Source of the DNA: Calliopum simillimum
Lineage: Eukaryota; Arthropoda; Insecta; Diptera; Lauxaniidae
NCBI GenBank assembly: GCA_951812925.1
Contig: OX638372.1
Span: 2,976,001-3,040,000, forward strand
Direction of reading: 5' to 3'
DNA: 64,000 nt
The position numbers and the translations under genes were made by a program. Positions 11,411-23,059 of this stretch are shown piece by piece; position 1 is the first letter of the stretch, and the number at the start of each line of letters is the position of its first letter. Under the pieces are notes generated by a model. It was not told the origin of the DNA. It saw only the letters and a program-made list of their open reading frames with translations, and did no database searches.

Positions 11411-13830
11411 GAAATGAAATGAAATGAAATGAAATGAAATGATATGATATGATATGATATGATATGATATGATATGATATGATATGATATGATATGATAT
11501 GATATGATATGATATGATATGATATGATATGATATGATATGATATGATATGATATGATATGATATGATATGATATGATATGATATGATATGATATGATAT
11601 GATATGATATGATATGATATGATATGATATGATATGATATGATATGATATGATATGATATGATATGATATGATATGATATGATATGATATGATATGATAT
11701 GATATGATATGATATGATATGATATGATATGATATGATATGATATGATATGATATGATATGATATGATATGATATGATATGATATGATATGATATGATAT
11801 GATATGATATGATATGATATGATATGATATGATATGATATGATATGATATGATATGATATGATATGATATGATATGATATGATATGATATGATATGATAT
11901 GATATGATATGATATGATATGATATGATATGATATGATATGATATGATATGATATGATATGATATGATATGATATGATATGATATGATATGATATGATAT
12001 GATATGATATGATATGATATGATATGATATGATATGATATGATATGATATGATATGATATGATATGATATGATATGATATGATATGATATGATATGATAT
12101 GATATGATATGATATGATATGATATGATATGATATGATATGATATGATATGATATGATATGATATGATATGATATGATATGATATGATATGATATGATAT
12201 GATATGATATGATATGATATGATATGATATGATATGATATGATATGATATGATATGATATGATATGATATGATATGATATGATATGATATGATATGATAT
12301 GATATGATATGATATGATATGATATGATATGATATGATATGATATGATATGATATGATATGATATGATATGATATGATATGATATGATATGATATGATAT
12401 GATATGATATGATATGATATGATATGATATGATATGATATGATATGATATGATATGATATGATATGATATGATATGATATGATATGATATGATATGATAT
12501 GATATGATATGATATGATATGATATGATATGATATGATATGATATGATATGATATGATATGATATGATATGATATGATATGATATGATATGATATGATAT
12601 GATATGATATGATATGATATGATATGATATGATATGATATGATATGATATGATATGATATGATATGATATGATATGATATGATATGATATGATATGATAT
12701 GATATGATATGATATGATATGATATGATATGATATGATATGATATGATATGATATGATATGATATGATATGATATGATATGATATGATATGATATGATAT
12801 GATATGATATGATATGATATGATATGATATGATATGATATGATATGATATGATATGATATGATATGATATGATATGATATGATATGATATGATATGATAT
12901 GATATGATATGATATGATATGATATGATATGATATGATATGATATGATATGATATGATATGATATGATATGATATGATATGATATGATATGATATGATAT
13001 GATATGATATGATATGATATGATATGATATGATATGATATGATATGATATGATATGATATGATATGATATGATATGATATGATATGATATGATATGATAT
13101 GATATGATATGATATGATATGATATGATATGATATGATATGATATGATATGATATGATATGATATGATATGATATGATATGATATGATATGATATGATAT
13201 GATATGATATGATATGATATGATATGATATGATATGATATGATATGATATGATATGATATGATATGATATGATATGATATGATATGATATGATATGATAT
13301 GATATGATATGATATGATATGATATGATATGATATGATATGATATGATATGATATGATATGATATGATATGATATGATATGATATGATATGATATGATAT
13401 GATATGATATGATATGATATGATATGATATGATATGATATGATATGATATGATATGATATGATATGATATGATATGATATGATATGATATGATATGATAT
13501 GATATGATATGATATGATATGATATGATATGATATGATATGATATGATATGATATGATATGATATGATATGATATGATATGATATGATATGATATGATAT
13601 GATATGATATGATATGATATGATATGATATGATATGATATGATATGATATGATATGATATGATATGATATGATATGATATGATATGATATGATATGATAT
13701 GATATGATATGATATGATATGATATGATATGATATGATATGATATGATATGATATGAAATGAAATGAAATGAAATGAAATGAAATGAAATGAAATGAAAT
13801 GAAATGAAATGAAATGAAATGAAACGAAAT
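11411..13830. repeat. Giant pentanucleotide array: GAAAT / GATAT / GAAAT
   Basis: The array has three blocks. Six GAAAT units (11411-11440) are followed by 463 GATAT units without a single visible interruption (11441-13755, 2315 bp), then 15 GAAAT-type units, one of them GAAAC (13756-13830). The two unit types differ by one base, and the transitions are abrupt and symmetric. The complementary strand, ATATC, has no stop codon in any frame because 5 and 3 are coprime and the cycle is Ile-Ser-Tyr-His-Ile, so a false frame of about 850 codons results. The true length may differ from the assembled length. Confidence 0.97.
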
Positions 13831-13849
13831 GAGAAAGTATGAAAGGATG

Positions 13850-15640
13850 GCTATTTTGAACCTGACCGACTACTAAGGAGCCTAGGAAGGCATGACGGTA
13901 GTGATCTAAATCTTTGTAAAAAGAGCTACACATATTTTGTTCGTCATTACTTTTTTATTCGTGTCTCGTAGAGGTTAGTTCGATTTAGATTCTATTTGCT
14001 GTCCAATTAACTAAAGTCATCTTAGTACGGAAGACCTCCTAAAGTGATGTTAAGCAAGATAGCCACAGCAATTTAAGAAAGACTGATCACATTTTGGAAT
14101 GTAAGACAACACTGTGCTTGCAGTTAAAGTGTTTACAACGCCTTGACTAAAATTGTGTAAGATAGTAAAAGTGCTAAATGCTGCCAACCTTAAAAATAAC
14201 TTTGGAATTATGAAATTAAATAATAAAAACAAAAAAAAAAAAACTGAAACAAAACAATACATAATAAAAATTTATTAGACGCCTAAAGGCGCTTTGTCAT
14301 AAGACCAAAACAACAAACTAAAACCGAGAGGCCAAAAGTGACCTTTCTTTAATTGCGACGGGTACACAACATAACGCAGCTCGTTTCTTGCACCAGATTA
14401 AACAGCGTGGGCGTCATTAGTGACTTAATTTTATAAATAAACCCAACACAGCAACAGACATAGACACATTACAACTACAATGGATAGACAGACAAAGAGA
14501 CAGACAGACATTCAGACAGAGGACGGCATATACTGAGCAGAGCAACCGAGAGACCAAGTTGTCATTTAAATAATTGTTAAAAATTACGAAATAAATTATG
14601 AACCATTTGAGCTGAACTGGTTGTTGCTTTTGTTGTTGAATTTCTGAAATTATTGTTGTTTGTTTGTTAGTTGTTGTGTTTATTGCGTAGTTAGTTGTGT
14701 GTGTGTGTGTGTGTGTTAAGTCCATGTCAAAGTGCGTCGTCTTAATAAATTTGAGAATTAACTGTTGATTGTCTCGAATGAAATATTCAAATGGGAAAGA
14801 CTACCAAGAGTTGTGTCTTAATGATAAACGATCGAATCATCAGCACACACACTTCATTATACAACGCACAACAGCGACTACTCTATATGGTTGCCAACTA
14901 TCCATCCATCCAGTGGTCCAAAGATCACCAACGCGCTGCTGCGTGCGAGAGATCAACTAAGGCGTTTCGTTACGCGTAAACAAATAATGAAAAATGCTAA
15001 ATGATTTTTAAATTTGATTTCAATGAGGAACTTTAAGATGCGTTAAATTTTGTACGGGATCATAAATTTGATATTTTATGCGAAAAGTTTAATTAAAAAA
15101 CTTTTGAATATATCCGCCACACACGATCTTCAGTATATTGGAAGCGGTATCGGTATCATTTGCGATCGATTTGATCGCGCGCTTACAAACAGTAATTCGT
15201 TGCGGCACACTTTTACGGCGGCGCTCCAACGGAAGATAATCAGGGTCAAAAATCCATTTGTTACGGCGAATTCACTGAAAGTCTGCACCGAATCAATTTC
15301 GGCAAGCGACCATGTTTTTATCAGCTGTTGATAGCTACAGATCAGTGCTACCCATCTGGGAAATGAGTAAGCGATGAATAGAATAAGCTGAAATCACGGA
15401 ATTTTCTTAAATTTCGAGGAATCCTCAGTAGAGAACAGGAGTTTAAAGTTCAAAATATTTTATTTTACGTTTTACGTGTAGGAGAACCTTAGGCGCCGAC
15501 AGCTTCACCCAGGCTAACGGCAATAAGGTTCGTTACAGTTGATGTCAAGAAGGTCTTACGATGAAACAAAACCAAAGCTGGTTCCGAGACGTTATTTCTT
15601 ATAAATTTTACCAGAGTTTATAATAAAAAAAAAAAATAGT
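13850..15640. other. No gene seen
   Basis: Contains poly-A (14228-14242), a short palindrome CGCCTAAAGGCG (14280-14291), a CAGA-rich block (14487-14520) and (GT)n at 14696-14716. At 15160-15180 there is a CGATC-rich near-palindrome (GCGATCGATTTGATCGC) in a locally G+C-richer patch (15120-15340) that carries a 93-codon frame with no family similarity. No gene is supported. Confidence 0.4.
14696..14716. repeat. (GT)n microsatellite
   Basis: An uninterrupted run of about ten GT units. Confidence 0.9.
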
Positions 15641-15643
15641 GAC

Positions 15644-15702
15644 AAATAAACTTTAAGTAAACTTTAAGTAAGCTTTAAGTAAACTTTTAATAAACTTTAC
15701 CT
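15644..15702. repeat. Short tandem repeat, about 12-bp unit
   Basis: Four to five copies of a unit close to AAACTTTAAGTA, with single-base variants and a slightly longer last unit. Confidence 0.75.
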
Positions 15703-15842
15703 TACTGTTTTAGTCAATTCAAAATTTTCGGTCAATTCAGAACATTCGAATGAACTAATAGTCTAGTATTTTTTTTGAAAAAATTTAAGTCATATATACC
15801 TCACTGTCAAGTTCAGAAAAAAAATAAAAAAATTAAGAGACG

Positions 15843-15905
15843 TCACTAGGATTCGAGCCGTGGCCCATCCGTTTGAAATATACACTACCTTGCACTACTG
15901 GATCA
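15843..15905 (-). ncRNA. tRNA-like sequence or tRNA-derived SINE head
   Basis: On the minus strand there is a box-B-like GGCTCGAATCC (complement of 15849-15859, one mismatch to GGTTCGANNCC). It is preceded at a shortened distance by a box-A-like TAGTGCAAGGT (complement of 15887-15897). The spacing is too short for a normal tRNA, and I cannot fold a full cloverleaf. A degraded tRNA-derived SINE promoter or a tRNA relic is likelier than a functional tRNA. Confidence 0.3.
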
Positions 15906-15909
15906 TATA

Positions 15910-17455
15910 ATGAACAGGTATACAGTTACAAAAAATTTTTTCTAGAAATTTAAAGTGTTAATGGTTATATATTTTTATGATATTTACGTACCTACACTTC
16001 AAACACAAAAAGTTATAAAGCCAAAATGGTTAATGGTAAGCTAATTTATGTTTGAAATTTTGTGTTAATTACTTTAATTCTTTTACTACCCAAATGGAGA
16101 AAAAATTTAAAACGCGGACTTTTGTCCGTGTACTGACTCTGATAGAGTTAGTCCCACGAAAGCAACGATATTTATAAATAGTGCAGAATTCGCTTAGTAA
16201 GGCAAGAGACTGCACCAAAATCTTTATCATATTTCCACATCTTAAAAAAAAAAAAAAATTTTTAACTTTTGTTTAATTTACATTACGAATCCACTAGTTC
16301 CTGCTGGGTTCTATAAGTAAACGAACAAATGTTACAAAAAAAGTAATAATGGAAACCATAACAAGAAACAGCTAAAGAGAATCAATTTCTTAAACAAAAA
16401 AAGTCCGCTCTCGATATCAAATATAACGCGCTAAGAATATGATTGATATGCTGCTGTTGTATTTGTTGCTGTTGCTGCACCACAAACACGATCTTCAAGG
16501 CAATCCATACTGCAAAAAAAAATATCTCAGAGCAAAAACTTCAGAAACAACAACAACTTACACACTTAAAGCATCTGGTTGTTAAGAACGTAGAACGCAT
16601 AAAATCAGATCTTGATTTGCAGCAGCATCGCCATTAAACTCTGAATGAGCGATCGATTCCGTGAATGAGCGATCGATTCCGTCCACAACCACAACTGAAG
16701 AACAAACGAAAGAAGAATTGGCGGGAATAAATAGATGGAGGCAGGAAAGGGGGAGAGCTGTAACCAACGAATGCTCGCTAGCACTGAAGACCCCAGTTGC
16801 TGTTGTTTTTATTGCTACAAAGCGGCGTTCAATGAACGCGATCGCCGATCCAAAGGAGTAACTAAAACAACTCAAGAAATTCCTATGCAGCAGGTGTTTA
16901 GCATAAGTAATTGATATTCAACATGGCTACGACCACAAAAAGAAACAACAACAACTTCAACAGAACATTCAAAACTTAGAACAAACCAACACCAAAAACA
17001 ACAACAAAAATATAGTCAGAATCTACAGAATACGCGAGGTAAAGAGCCAACAACATCAAATCAAAGCCATGACGTCGTTTTCAGCTGCTCCAACAATCAA
17101 CAGACACCAGCAACATAGTATATCGTAGTTGTTACCAGTACAAACGCCATTGAAACAACAACAACAATAGCAACTTGGTGTTGTTCGATCCTGCTTTGCT
17201 TTGATTTGGTAACCCCTCGAATAACACTTTTGTTGCAAGCTCAATTAACCACTGGCCACATGGAGAGAAATCTTTTGAGAGTTTTGTAAATTGTGATGCA
17301 ACAACTTCAGAACAAGAAATAAGTGATGCCCTTGAAAATGTAGATTTCAAGAGGAACCCTTCGCCCGATAAAGAGAGAAGGAATTTTTTTTATCAGCAGT
17401 ATTCAGTTGCTGATAAATAAGCTAAATATTTGAAATATGGGGTAACTTATTTCGA
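15910..17455. other. No gene seen; CAA/CAG-rich
   Basis: This is A-rich sequence with many CAACAA/CAGCAG runs (16540-16560, 16940-17010, 17155-17170). It resembles intron or leader sequence of higher flies, but no start, splice pair or conserved frame stands out. It includes a perfect 20-bp tandem duplication at 16642-16681. Confidence 0.4.
16642..16681. repeat. Perfect 20-bp direct duplication
   Basis: Two adjacent identical copies of TGAATGAGCGATCGATTCCG. The unit contains the palindrome GATCGATC in the form CGATCGAT. Confidence 0.9.
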
Positions 17456-17466
17456 GGCTATTCATA

Positions 17467-18066
17467 ATGAAAAGACTCAGACCACAACAACGCCACCAAA
17501 TTATTGAGGTATATTATGAAAATCAGCGCTCTGTGAGATATGCTTTTCGTGCGCTTCGAGCAACATATGGTGTGTATCGTCAACCTTCCGAGCCCGTTAT
17601 TGCCAATACCATCCAAAAATGTGAGCCTCAAATATTTTACTGTATGATACGTGACTGAGTAAACCACATCCAGCCCGTAGTGAGGAGAATATTGCGGCTG
17701 TAGCGAATAGTATTGGCAAAGGCCATGACCAGTCAAAGGGTTCTGGAACAGCTCAATAAAGATCCGCTCTTTGATTTTAACAAAACGACGCTACGGCATA
17801 CACAGCGTGCAAAACAATGCCTTTATTGAGAAATCATTCATGAGCGCCTTATACCGCGTTTTGGACTTTCCAATTGGTCGCCTTGAACGTGTGATATCAA
17901 ACATCTGGATGCTACGATTCATACGATTCAACACTTAGAAGCCAACATTACTCGCGTTATTGGACATGTACCGATAGCAATGCTGGCAAAGGTGATCGAA
18001 AATTGGATCTTCAGAACGGAAAATCTACGGCGTAAACGCGGCCAACATTTAAAAACGATGTATTAA
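17467..18066 (+). pseudogene. DNA-transposon transposase lacking its catalytic core
   Basis: The 5' part encodes MKRLRPQQRHQIIEVYYENQ (17467 onward), the N-terminal helix-turn-helix of an insect Tc1/mariner-type (DDE_3-like) transposase family. A shifted remnant follows, reading RSEENIAAVANSIGKGHDQS near 17680-17740. The 3' part (about 17890-18064) encodes the family C terminus: LDATIHTIQHLEANITRVIG and AMLAKVIENWIFRTENLRR, ending at the TAA of 18064-18066. The middle, which should hold the acidic triad, is missing, and there are stops and frameshifts. Normal members are about 350 residues and about half is left. Terminal repeats were not identified. Confidence 0.7.
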
Positions 18067-18079
18067 GAGTGCTACAGAA

Positions 18080-18560
18080 TGTTTTATGACTGGCTGAATT
18101 CAAAGTGATATAATAAAAAAGCAGAAATATCATAAATCTACAGATTGAAAGTCAATTGAAATAAAAAATTTTAGAGCCAAAATCAACATTTGTGTTAGAA
18201 CCAAAATGTTCCTTACTCAACTGCTAACAATAACTGATAATCATAAGAAATTGGACTGTTCTTTCAGTGTAACCAAGCAAAATACACTTTTTCTCTTAAT
18301 TGTGTCCAGTTTTTCTATTTGGACCAAGTTAGCATAGACTTGCATGATTTATTGATGCAACAAGCTACAGGTGTGTAATGAAGTCAAACCAGTCGTAGTA
18401 CTTATCATTGAGTTTTTACAGAGGCATAAAGGCCGATGAGCTAATTTACTGTAGAGAAACAAATTACGGGATGCTAGAGCAAACGAAACTAGCCAAGTTA
18501 GTTCTTTAGCCACACGTAATCATCACTTGGCAGGCAAAACTTGTTCTATTGGACACATTT
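18080..18560. other. No gene seen
   Basis: A/T-rich flank after the transposase remnant. Its 3' untranslated part or terminal repeat may lie near 18080-18220, but I could not pair it with the left side. Confidence 0.35.
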
Positions 18561-19195
18561 TAACGATCATTCGCGATCACTTAGCGATAACTTCATTTAT
18601 TAAATTCCATTGTTGAGAAACAGAAGAGAGCAAAGAAAAAAACTGTGGAATTTCCACATTATTGTTGCACAGAAACACCAAGCACAACAACAATTGTAAC
18701 TTTGGAAAATTATAAATTACATGCGCTTAAATAAAGAGCCAAATGCGATCATGTGTCCTAAGCAACGCTGATCAACACACAAAACGATATGCAATAATGA
18801 GATCAAACGAAAACCCAAGTCCTAAGTCCCTCGTTGAAATTCCAACTTCAAACCCAAGTGTGCGCACTTCAACTCAGAAATCGTGATCACTAACGCAAGT
18901 GATCTGGTTCTGCCAGTTGGCATATAAAAACTCAATTAATCGCATAAAGTTCGGCTGAGCTCACGATCGTTAGAGGCATTTTATATCGTTTTGTGGCCTG
19001 TCATAAAGTGCGTATATAACGCTGGCACCAGTCGCCATTGCATTAAGTGATCGTGCATATTTCTCATAATTTGCACGATCGCCAACTGGACGCAGTACCG
19101 CAAAAACCAATCGACATCACACAGTAGAAATCAATTTGATTTTCTATTTAGCCAAGCAGATTGTCGCCTTATGATTTTCCGTGATCATTATGATG
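18560..19195. promoter_or_regulatory. GATC-rich block with hairpins and TATA-like boxes (candidate regulatory region)
   Basis: About eleven GATC tetramers lie in this span, many as CGATCA/TGATCA/GTGATC (around 18568, 18579, 18749, 18773, 18803, 18885, 18899, 18964, 19049, 19077 and 19183). About two would be expected at this base composition. GATCGTGCA (19049-19057) and TGCACGATC (19072-19080) form a 9-bp-arm hairpin, enclosed by a second pair: CTGCCAGTTGGC (about 18911-18922) with GCCAACTGG (about 19081-19089). TATAAAA (about 18924) and TATATAA (about 19013) are present. The short frame at 19190 lies just downstream. The role is inference; it could also be a decayed element. Confidence 0.3.
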
Positions 19196-19375
19196 GTCAA
19201 TTTACCCATCGTTCAGCATACACGTAGTCCTATGTTGTTACATCGTGACGGTGGCAGTGGTGTTGAAGGTGGAGTCGTCGAAACAGCAGCTGCTATTGGC
19301 TTTTTTTTTTTTTTTTTTTTTTTGTTTTTAATCTTCGAGAGCTCACATATGAAATACAATGCTGTAGCTGCATGA
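19190..19375 (+). CDS. Possible short coding frame or first exon, unrecognised
   Basis: The frame opens at ATGATGGTC (19190) with MVNLPIVQHTRSPMLLHRDG, then a Gly/Val/Ala stretch, and then runs into a poly-T tract read as Phe. The first 40 or so codons have plausible codon use and follow a block with TATA-like boxes. There is no clear splice donor before the poly-T, no known domain, and the Phe run makes the full frame unlikely as protein. It could be chance. Confidence 0.15.
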   Translation: MMVNLPIVQHTRSPMLLHRDGGSGVEGGVVETAAAIGFFFFFFFLFLIFESSHMKYNAVAA

Positions 19376-19379
19376 TTGT

Positions 19380-20128
19380 TTCATGGCGGTGGGAAGTCTA
19401 TTAAAATTGGTGCAACATATACATTATTAGACGAGTTACCCTGCTGTTAATGTTGTTGCTTCTGTGCGATGTTGCAGCGGCATCTTCTGGTTGGAAAAAG
19501 AAAGAAACGTTGGCCAATTTTTGCACTTTTTCCGCTTTGTTAGCAAACTTACAGGTTATTTAACTAATAAATGGAGGGGCGGGACATAACATGTTTTAAG
19601 CAGCTGCTTGTAAAATTCTGAAATTTAAAATGTTGCACAGTGGGTAAAAACAGTCGTTTGATCATGTCTAAGTAACAGCGGGAATTTTTGCTTATTTTGT
19701 GAGAAGTTTCAAATATTTATTATTTAACATTCTCGTTTATCTAAATATCCAAGTAATACTGTTTAAAATTTCTCCTATGGTCATAAAGTACACATACCAA
19801 AGATAACAAAAACACCTTTTTTAGTTATTTTAACCATTGCACCATTAGTTGATACAGAGCTGAACTTTGACTTTAATTTTGTTTGCATCTCGCTGCGTTT
19901 CTTTGAAAAGCATGAAAGCATTAGGTACCTTTTCTACTGGACGGTCTCATGTATATTAATATTTAAAGAACCTCAATCTTGGCAATGGAATTTAAATTAA
20001 TTCATTTTTATTTTGTTTTAATAAAAGCCAGCTAGCGTTTATGCAAATTATTAGTTATTATTTTTATTGTAATTAATAAAGAAATAAAAATAATATTTCA
20101 AGTTTGAAAATGTAGTGCTTTAAGGTGA
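19380..20128. other. No gene seen
   Basis: A/T-rich sequence without a recognisable frame or repeat. It follows a 22-base poly-T tract (19302-19323). Confidence 0.4.
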
Positions 20129-20130
20129 TA

Positions 20131-20523
20131 CGTAGGCTGCTATATACTTTTCTGGCCTAGGCAGCACAAGTGTTGCCAGGTGCAATCTGACATTTTCACT
20201 GGAAAGTTTGACATTTTTTAGCATAAACGTACTCAGAACGTTTTGACGTACGACCATCATTTGTGTTGTTTACAGCGACTTGAAAAAATCAATTTGGCAA
20301 AAAAAATGGAATTAACTCGTGAACATTTTCATGCGATCATTTTTCAAAAACCATGTTTTGGAGGTGTCTCAATCGGAGTGGGAAAAGTGCTTCGACAATG
20401 GGTTTGAGCGCATGCAAAAGTGTATAAATCATGCTGGAGAATACTTTGAAAACAATAAAACCATTTTGGATGATAAATATTCGCATTTTCATTTATGGCC
20501 AGAAATATATATAGCAGCCCACA
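20131..20523 (+). mobile_element. Mini-mariner: 393-bp internally deleted mariner
   Basis: The inverted ends are about 28 bp: the left reads CGTAGGCTGCTATATACTTT and on to TCTGGCC, and the complement of the right reads TGTGGGCTGCTATATATATT and on to TCTGGCC. TA flanks lie at 20129-20130 and 20524-20525. The interior keeps a 5' leader, the first transposase codons (MELTREHFHAIIF from 20306) and, in a shifted frame, the last codons (SEWEKCFDNGFERMQKCINH, ending near 20460). Everything between them, including all catalytic residues, is gone. Such a derivative can move only if a full-length relative supplies transposase. Confidence 0.85.
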
Positions 20524-20529
20524 TATTGT

Positions 20530-22515
20530 GGATATTGAGAAATTTTATTTATTTTGCAATTGTTCTATGTGGAAGCAATTCTAGACAGATGAGCTTTTGG
20601 AAAATCTAAGAGAATTAGTCTATGCACTAACTTCCATTTATTCATCAACAAATCTAAGTGGGGTTGGAGGTCGTGGGCCCATCAATTTCAAACTTTGTTT
20701 TTAAGGTTTCACAAAGATATAACAACTTCACTAAAGTGGAATTAGTTAATGAGTTCAAAGTTCAAAATTTAGTTGAATTAAAATCAAACTGCAATAATTA
20801 TTCATATCCAGCACCCAACACCTCTACATTGATAGTTCGCAAATTTTTTCAATGCGACACTGCGGTAAATGCGGTAGTATCTATCGTTTGCAATGATAAC
20901 GAAACGCATTTTCTGGTCCAATTTTTTCGCAGGCATCGATGATGTTGTTGCAGTAAGACCGTCCGTCCGCTCCATCGCTCGCAACTCGTACTTGATGCAA
21001 TATGTAATTACAACTGCACTGATTAGCATCCCATGCATAGATACTTGCACACATACACATATTCGTATGTTAATGTTTGTTGTTGCTGTATCTTTTTCTC
21101 TCTCCCATGGGATTTTTGTCGGCGTGGCCCGTTAAAAGGTGGTTTTCACTTTGCAATTTTGTGGCTGATTGAAGTTGCGCGAAATGAAACCCTAAAGCGT
21201 TGTCATATTTTTTTTTTTTGCTCCCTGTTTTGACTGCAGCAACATATTGCTGGTTGCAGCAACTATTATCACAATTGCTGTTGTTGTGGCTGTTGCAGTT
21301 GTTGTTAATTCATATCATAAATTTCAACTCTTAAGGTTGCACTGTGTTGAAATCAGATTTTTATTGGAACATTGTTGTTGTTGGTATAGTATTGCTGTTG
21401 CTGCTGCTGTTCAATTTGGCGCAGTTTCAATTTGCAGCAAATTTTATGGCTTTCTTTTATATGGTGCCGGAGCTTAATTGCATCAACATTTCGCTGCTGT
21501 TGCAACAGTAGTGCAAGCAACAATATAAACATGTTTTTATGAGATTTTTGTTAATAAAATGCTAACATTTCTGCTGCTACTTAAATTTTTAAAATATGTA
21601 TGTTAGTACTTATTACTTACTAAGCACATGAAAATTGAGGAAATTTTAAATTTTTACAAGTTTCATAAAAATATTGTAATAGTCTTGTGAAGAAAATATG
21701 TGTAATATTTCAAAATTTTCAAATTTTCAATTTATTTATAAATAATAAGGAAGTACCTTTAGGCACTAAATGTTTTATAGCACATCAAGGAGCATGATAA
21801 CATCCGTACACATGGAAAATGTAAAACTAATTTTTATGGTATTTATCAGAAAACTTAAACTAAGACTTAATGAACTAAGTTTATAAAATCTTAATTTTTA
21901 ATTTAACACAATGTGAACTATACCTAGTGATTTTTCAAATATTAAAAAAAACAATGCTAAAAATGGAAAAATTTGACATAAAAAAAAATACATTTTCCGA
22001 TTTTCGTAATTTTCCAATAAAGGTTATATGTGGCTAAGTATGCTTAATTGAAATTCAAAGTTCCTGCTGCTTTTTTTGAGAACTTTTTTTTATGATTTTT
22101 TTCCTGTTGCAGTTTTTGAGATAACAAATTATTTTTATTTCTTTACATTCAGCAACCTTTAACAATAGATTTATCAATTTTAAGCTTACAGCCTCTTTGA
22201 ATTCGGAAGATGGTTTTTTTTTTAAAGGGGTAGAGGGTAAGGGGTATATTTGCCCCTTGAAAACTGCCCCTCTTTATTTGGACATACCAAAGCAAAGCAT
22301 TGTACCATATCTTATACACAATCAAACAAAATCTTGTTTTTATAAAGTTGATTTTTGTAATTTTCGCATAACTTGAAAACTATAAAAGATAGCTCAGAAT
22401 TTTTAACATTTTTAAAATCAGCGGAGTCCATTTTAAAAAACAATTTCGACCACGTCCTAACTTTGTATGGGAAGTAGGCGTGTCTGTCGGCGGACGAAAT
22501 AATCGAAATATGTAC
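20530..22515. other. No gene seen
   Basis: Contains short CTG/GTT runs (21240-21310, 21370-21420), a poly-T run (21207-21220) and A/T-rich filler. Frames at 20658-20942 and 21247-21477 show no family signal. The G-rich patch at 22228-22275 (GGGGTAGAGGGTAAGGGG followed by a CCCC-containing part) is short and unexplained. Confidence 0.4.
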
Positions 22516-23048
22516 TTTCCGACGAAAAGTTCAATGATTTTTTGCGAGCTTTAAATTTCTGACGTTAGGGTGGTACATAAGAATTGCAGAAACTGAAATC
22601 TGGTGGATAAAAACTAGAACGGGGTATTTGATGGAACTGAGATCTGGTGGGTAAATAATGGAATGGGGTACTTCATTTTTATAACCTCTGGTGCAAAAAA
22701 AAAACATAATTATTGGTATATCACTCTATAAGATCGGACTGTAAAAGCCGAAGATATTACGAAAATGTTAATGCGCGACCCCTACGTTCGGACAAAAAAA
22801 AATTTTTTTCAAAATGCCATGTAAAAATTCTTCGGATGCGGTAAGGTCTAGAGACCTACATTTGGCAAAAAGAGTTCAAAATAGTTTTTATAATAGTTCT
22901 AGTGGATTAATCGGTATACATACTATCGGAGGAAAAGCTTAATGATTTTTTGCGAGCTTTAATTTTCTGTCATTAGGGTGGTACATAAGAATTGCAGAAA
23001 CTGAAATCTGGTAGATAAAAACTAGAACGGGGTACTTGATGCCAATGG
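22515..23048. repeat. Direct duplication, about 125 bp, copies about 410 bp apart
   Basis: Copy 1 lies at about 22518-22640 and copy 2 at about 22928-23045. Both contain AATGATTTTTTGCGAGCTTT, GGGTGGTACATAAGAATTGC, AGAAACTGAAATCTGGT and ACTAGAACGGGGTA in the same order and spacing, with scattered substitutions. A partial third echo (AACTGAGATCTGGTGGGTAA, AATGGGGTACTTCAT) follows copy 1 at 22636-22676. This is probably an internal repeat of an unrecognised element spanning at least 22200-23050. Confidence 0.7.
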
Positions 23049-23059
23049 TCTTCGAAGCA

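Noticed and set aside
11375..13933. Minus-strand open frame of about 850 codons with a repeating Ile-Ser-Tyr-His-Ile protein
   Set aside because: It is only the stop-free translation of the GATAT array; the non-repeat edges have no family signal, and any frame on that strand is open.
14280..14291. CGCCTAAAGGCG palindrome as a terminator hairpin
   Set aside because: An isolated short palindrome in eukaryotic intergenic DNA; no transcript context.
15050..15331. 93-codon frame in a G+C-richer patch
   Set aside because: No family similarity and no splice or promoter context; the patch is noted only as a possible regulatory or relic sequence.
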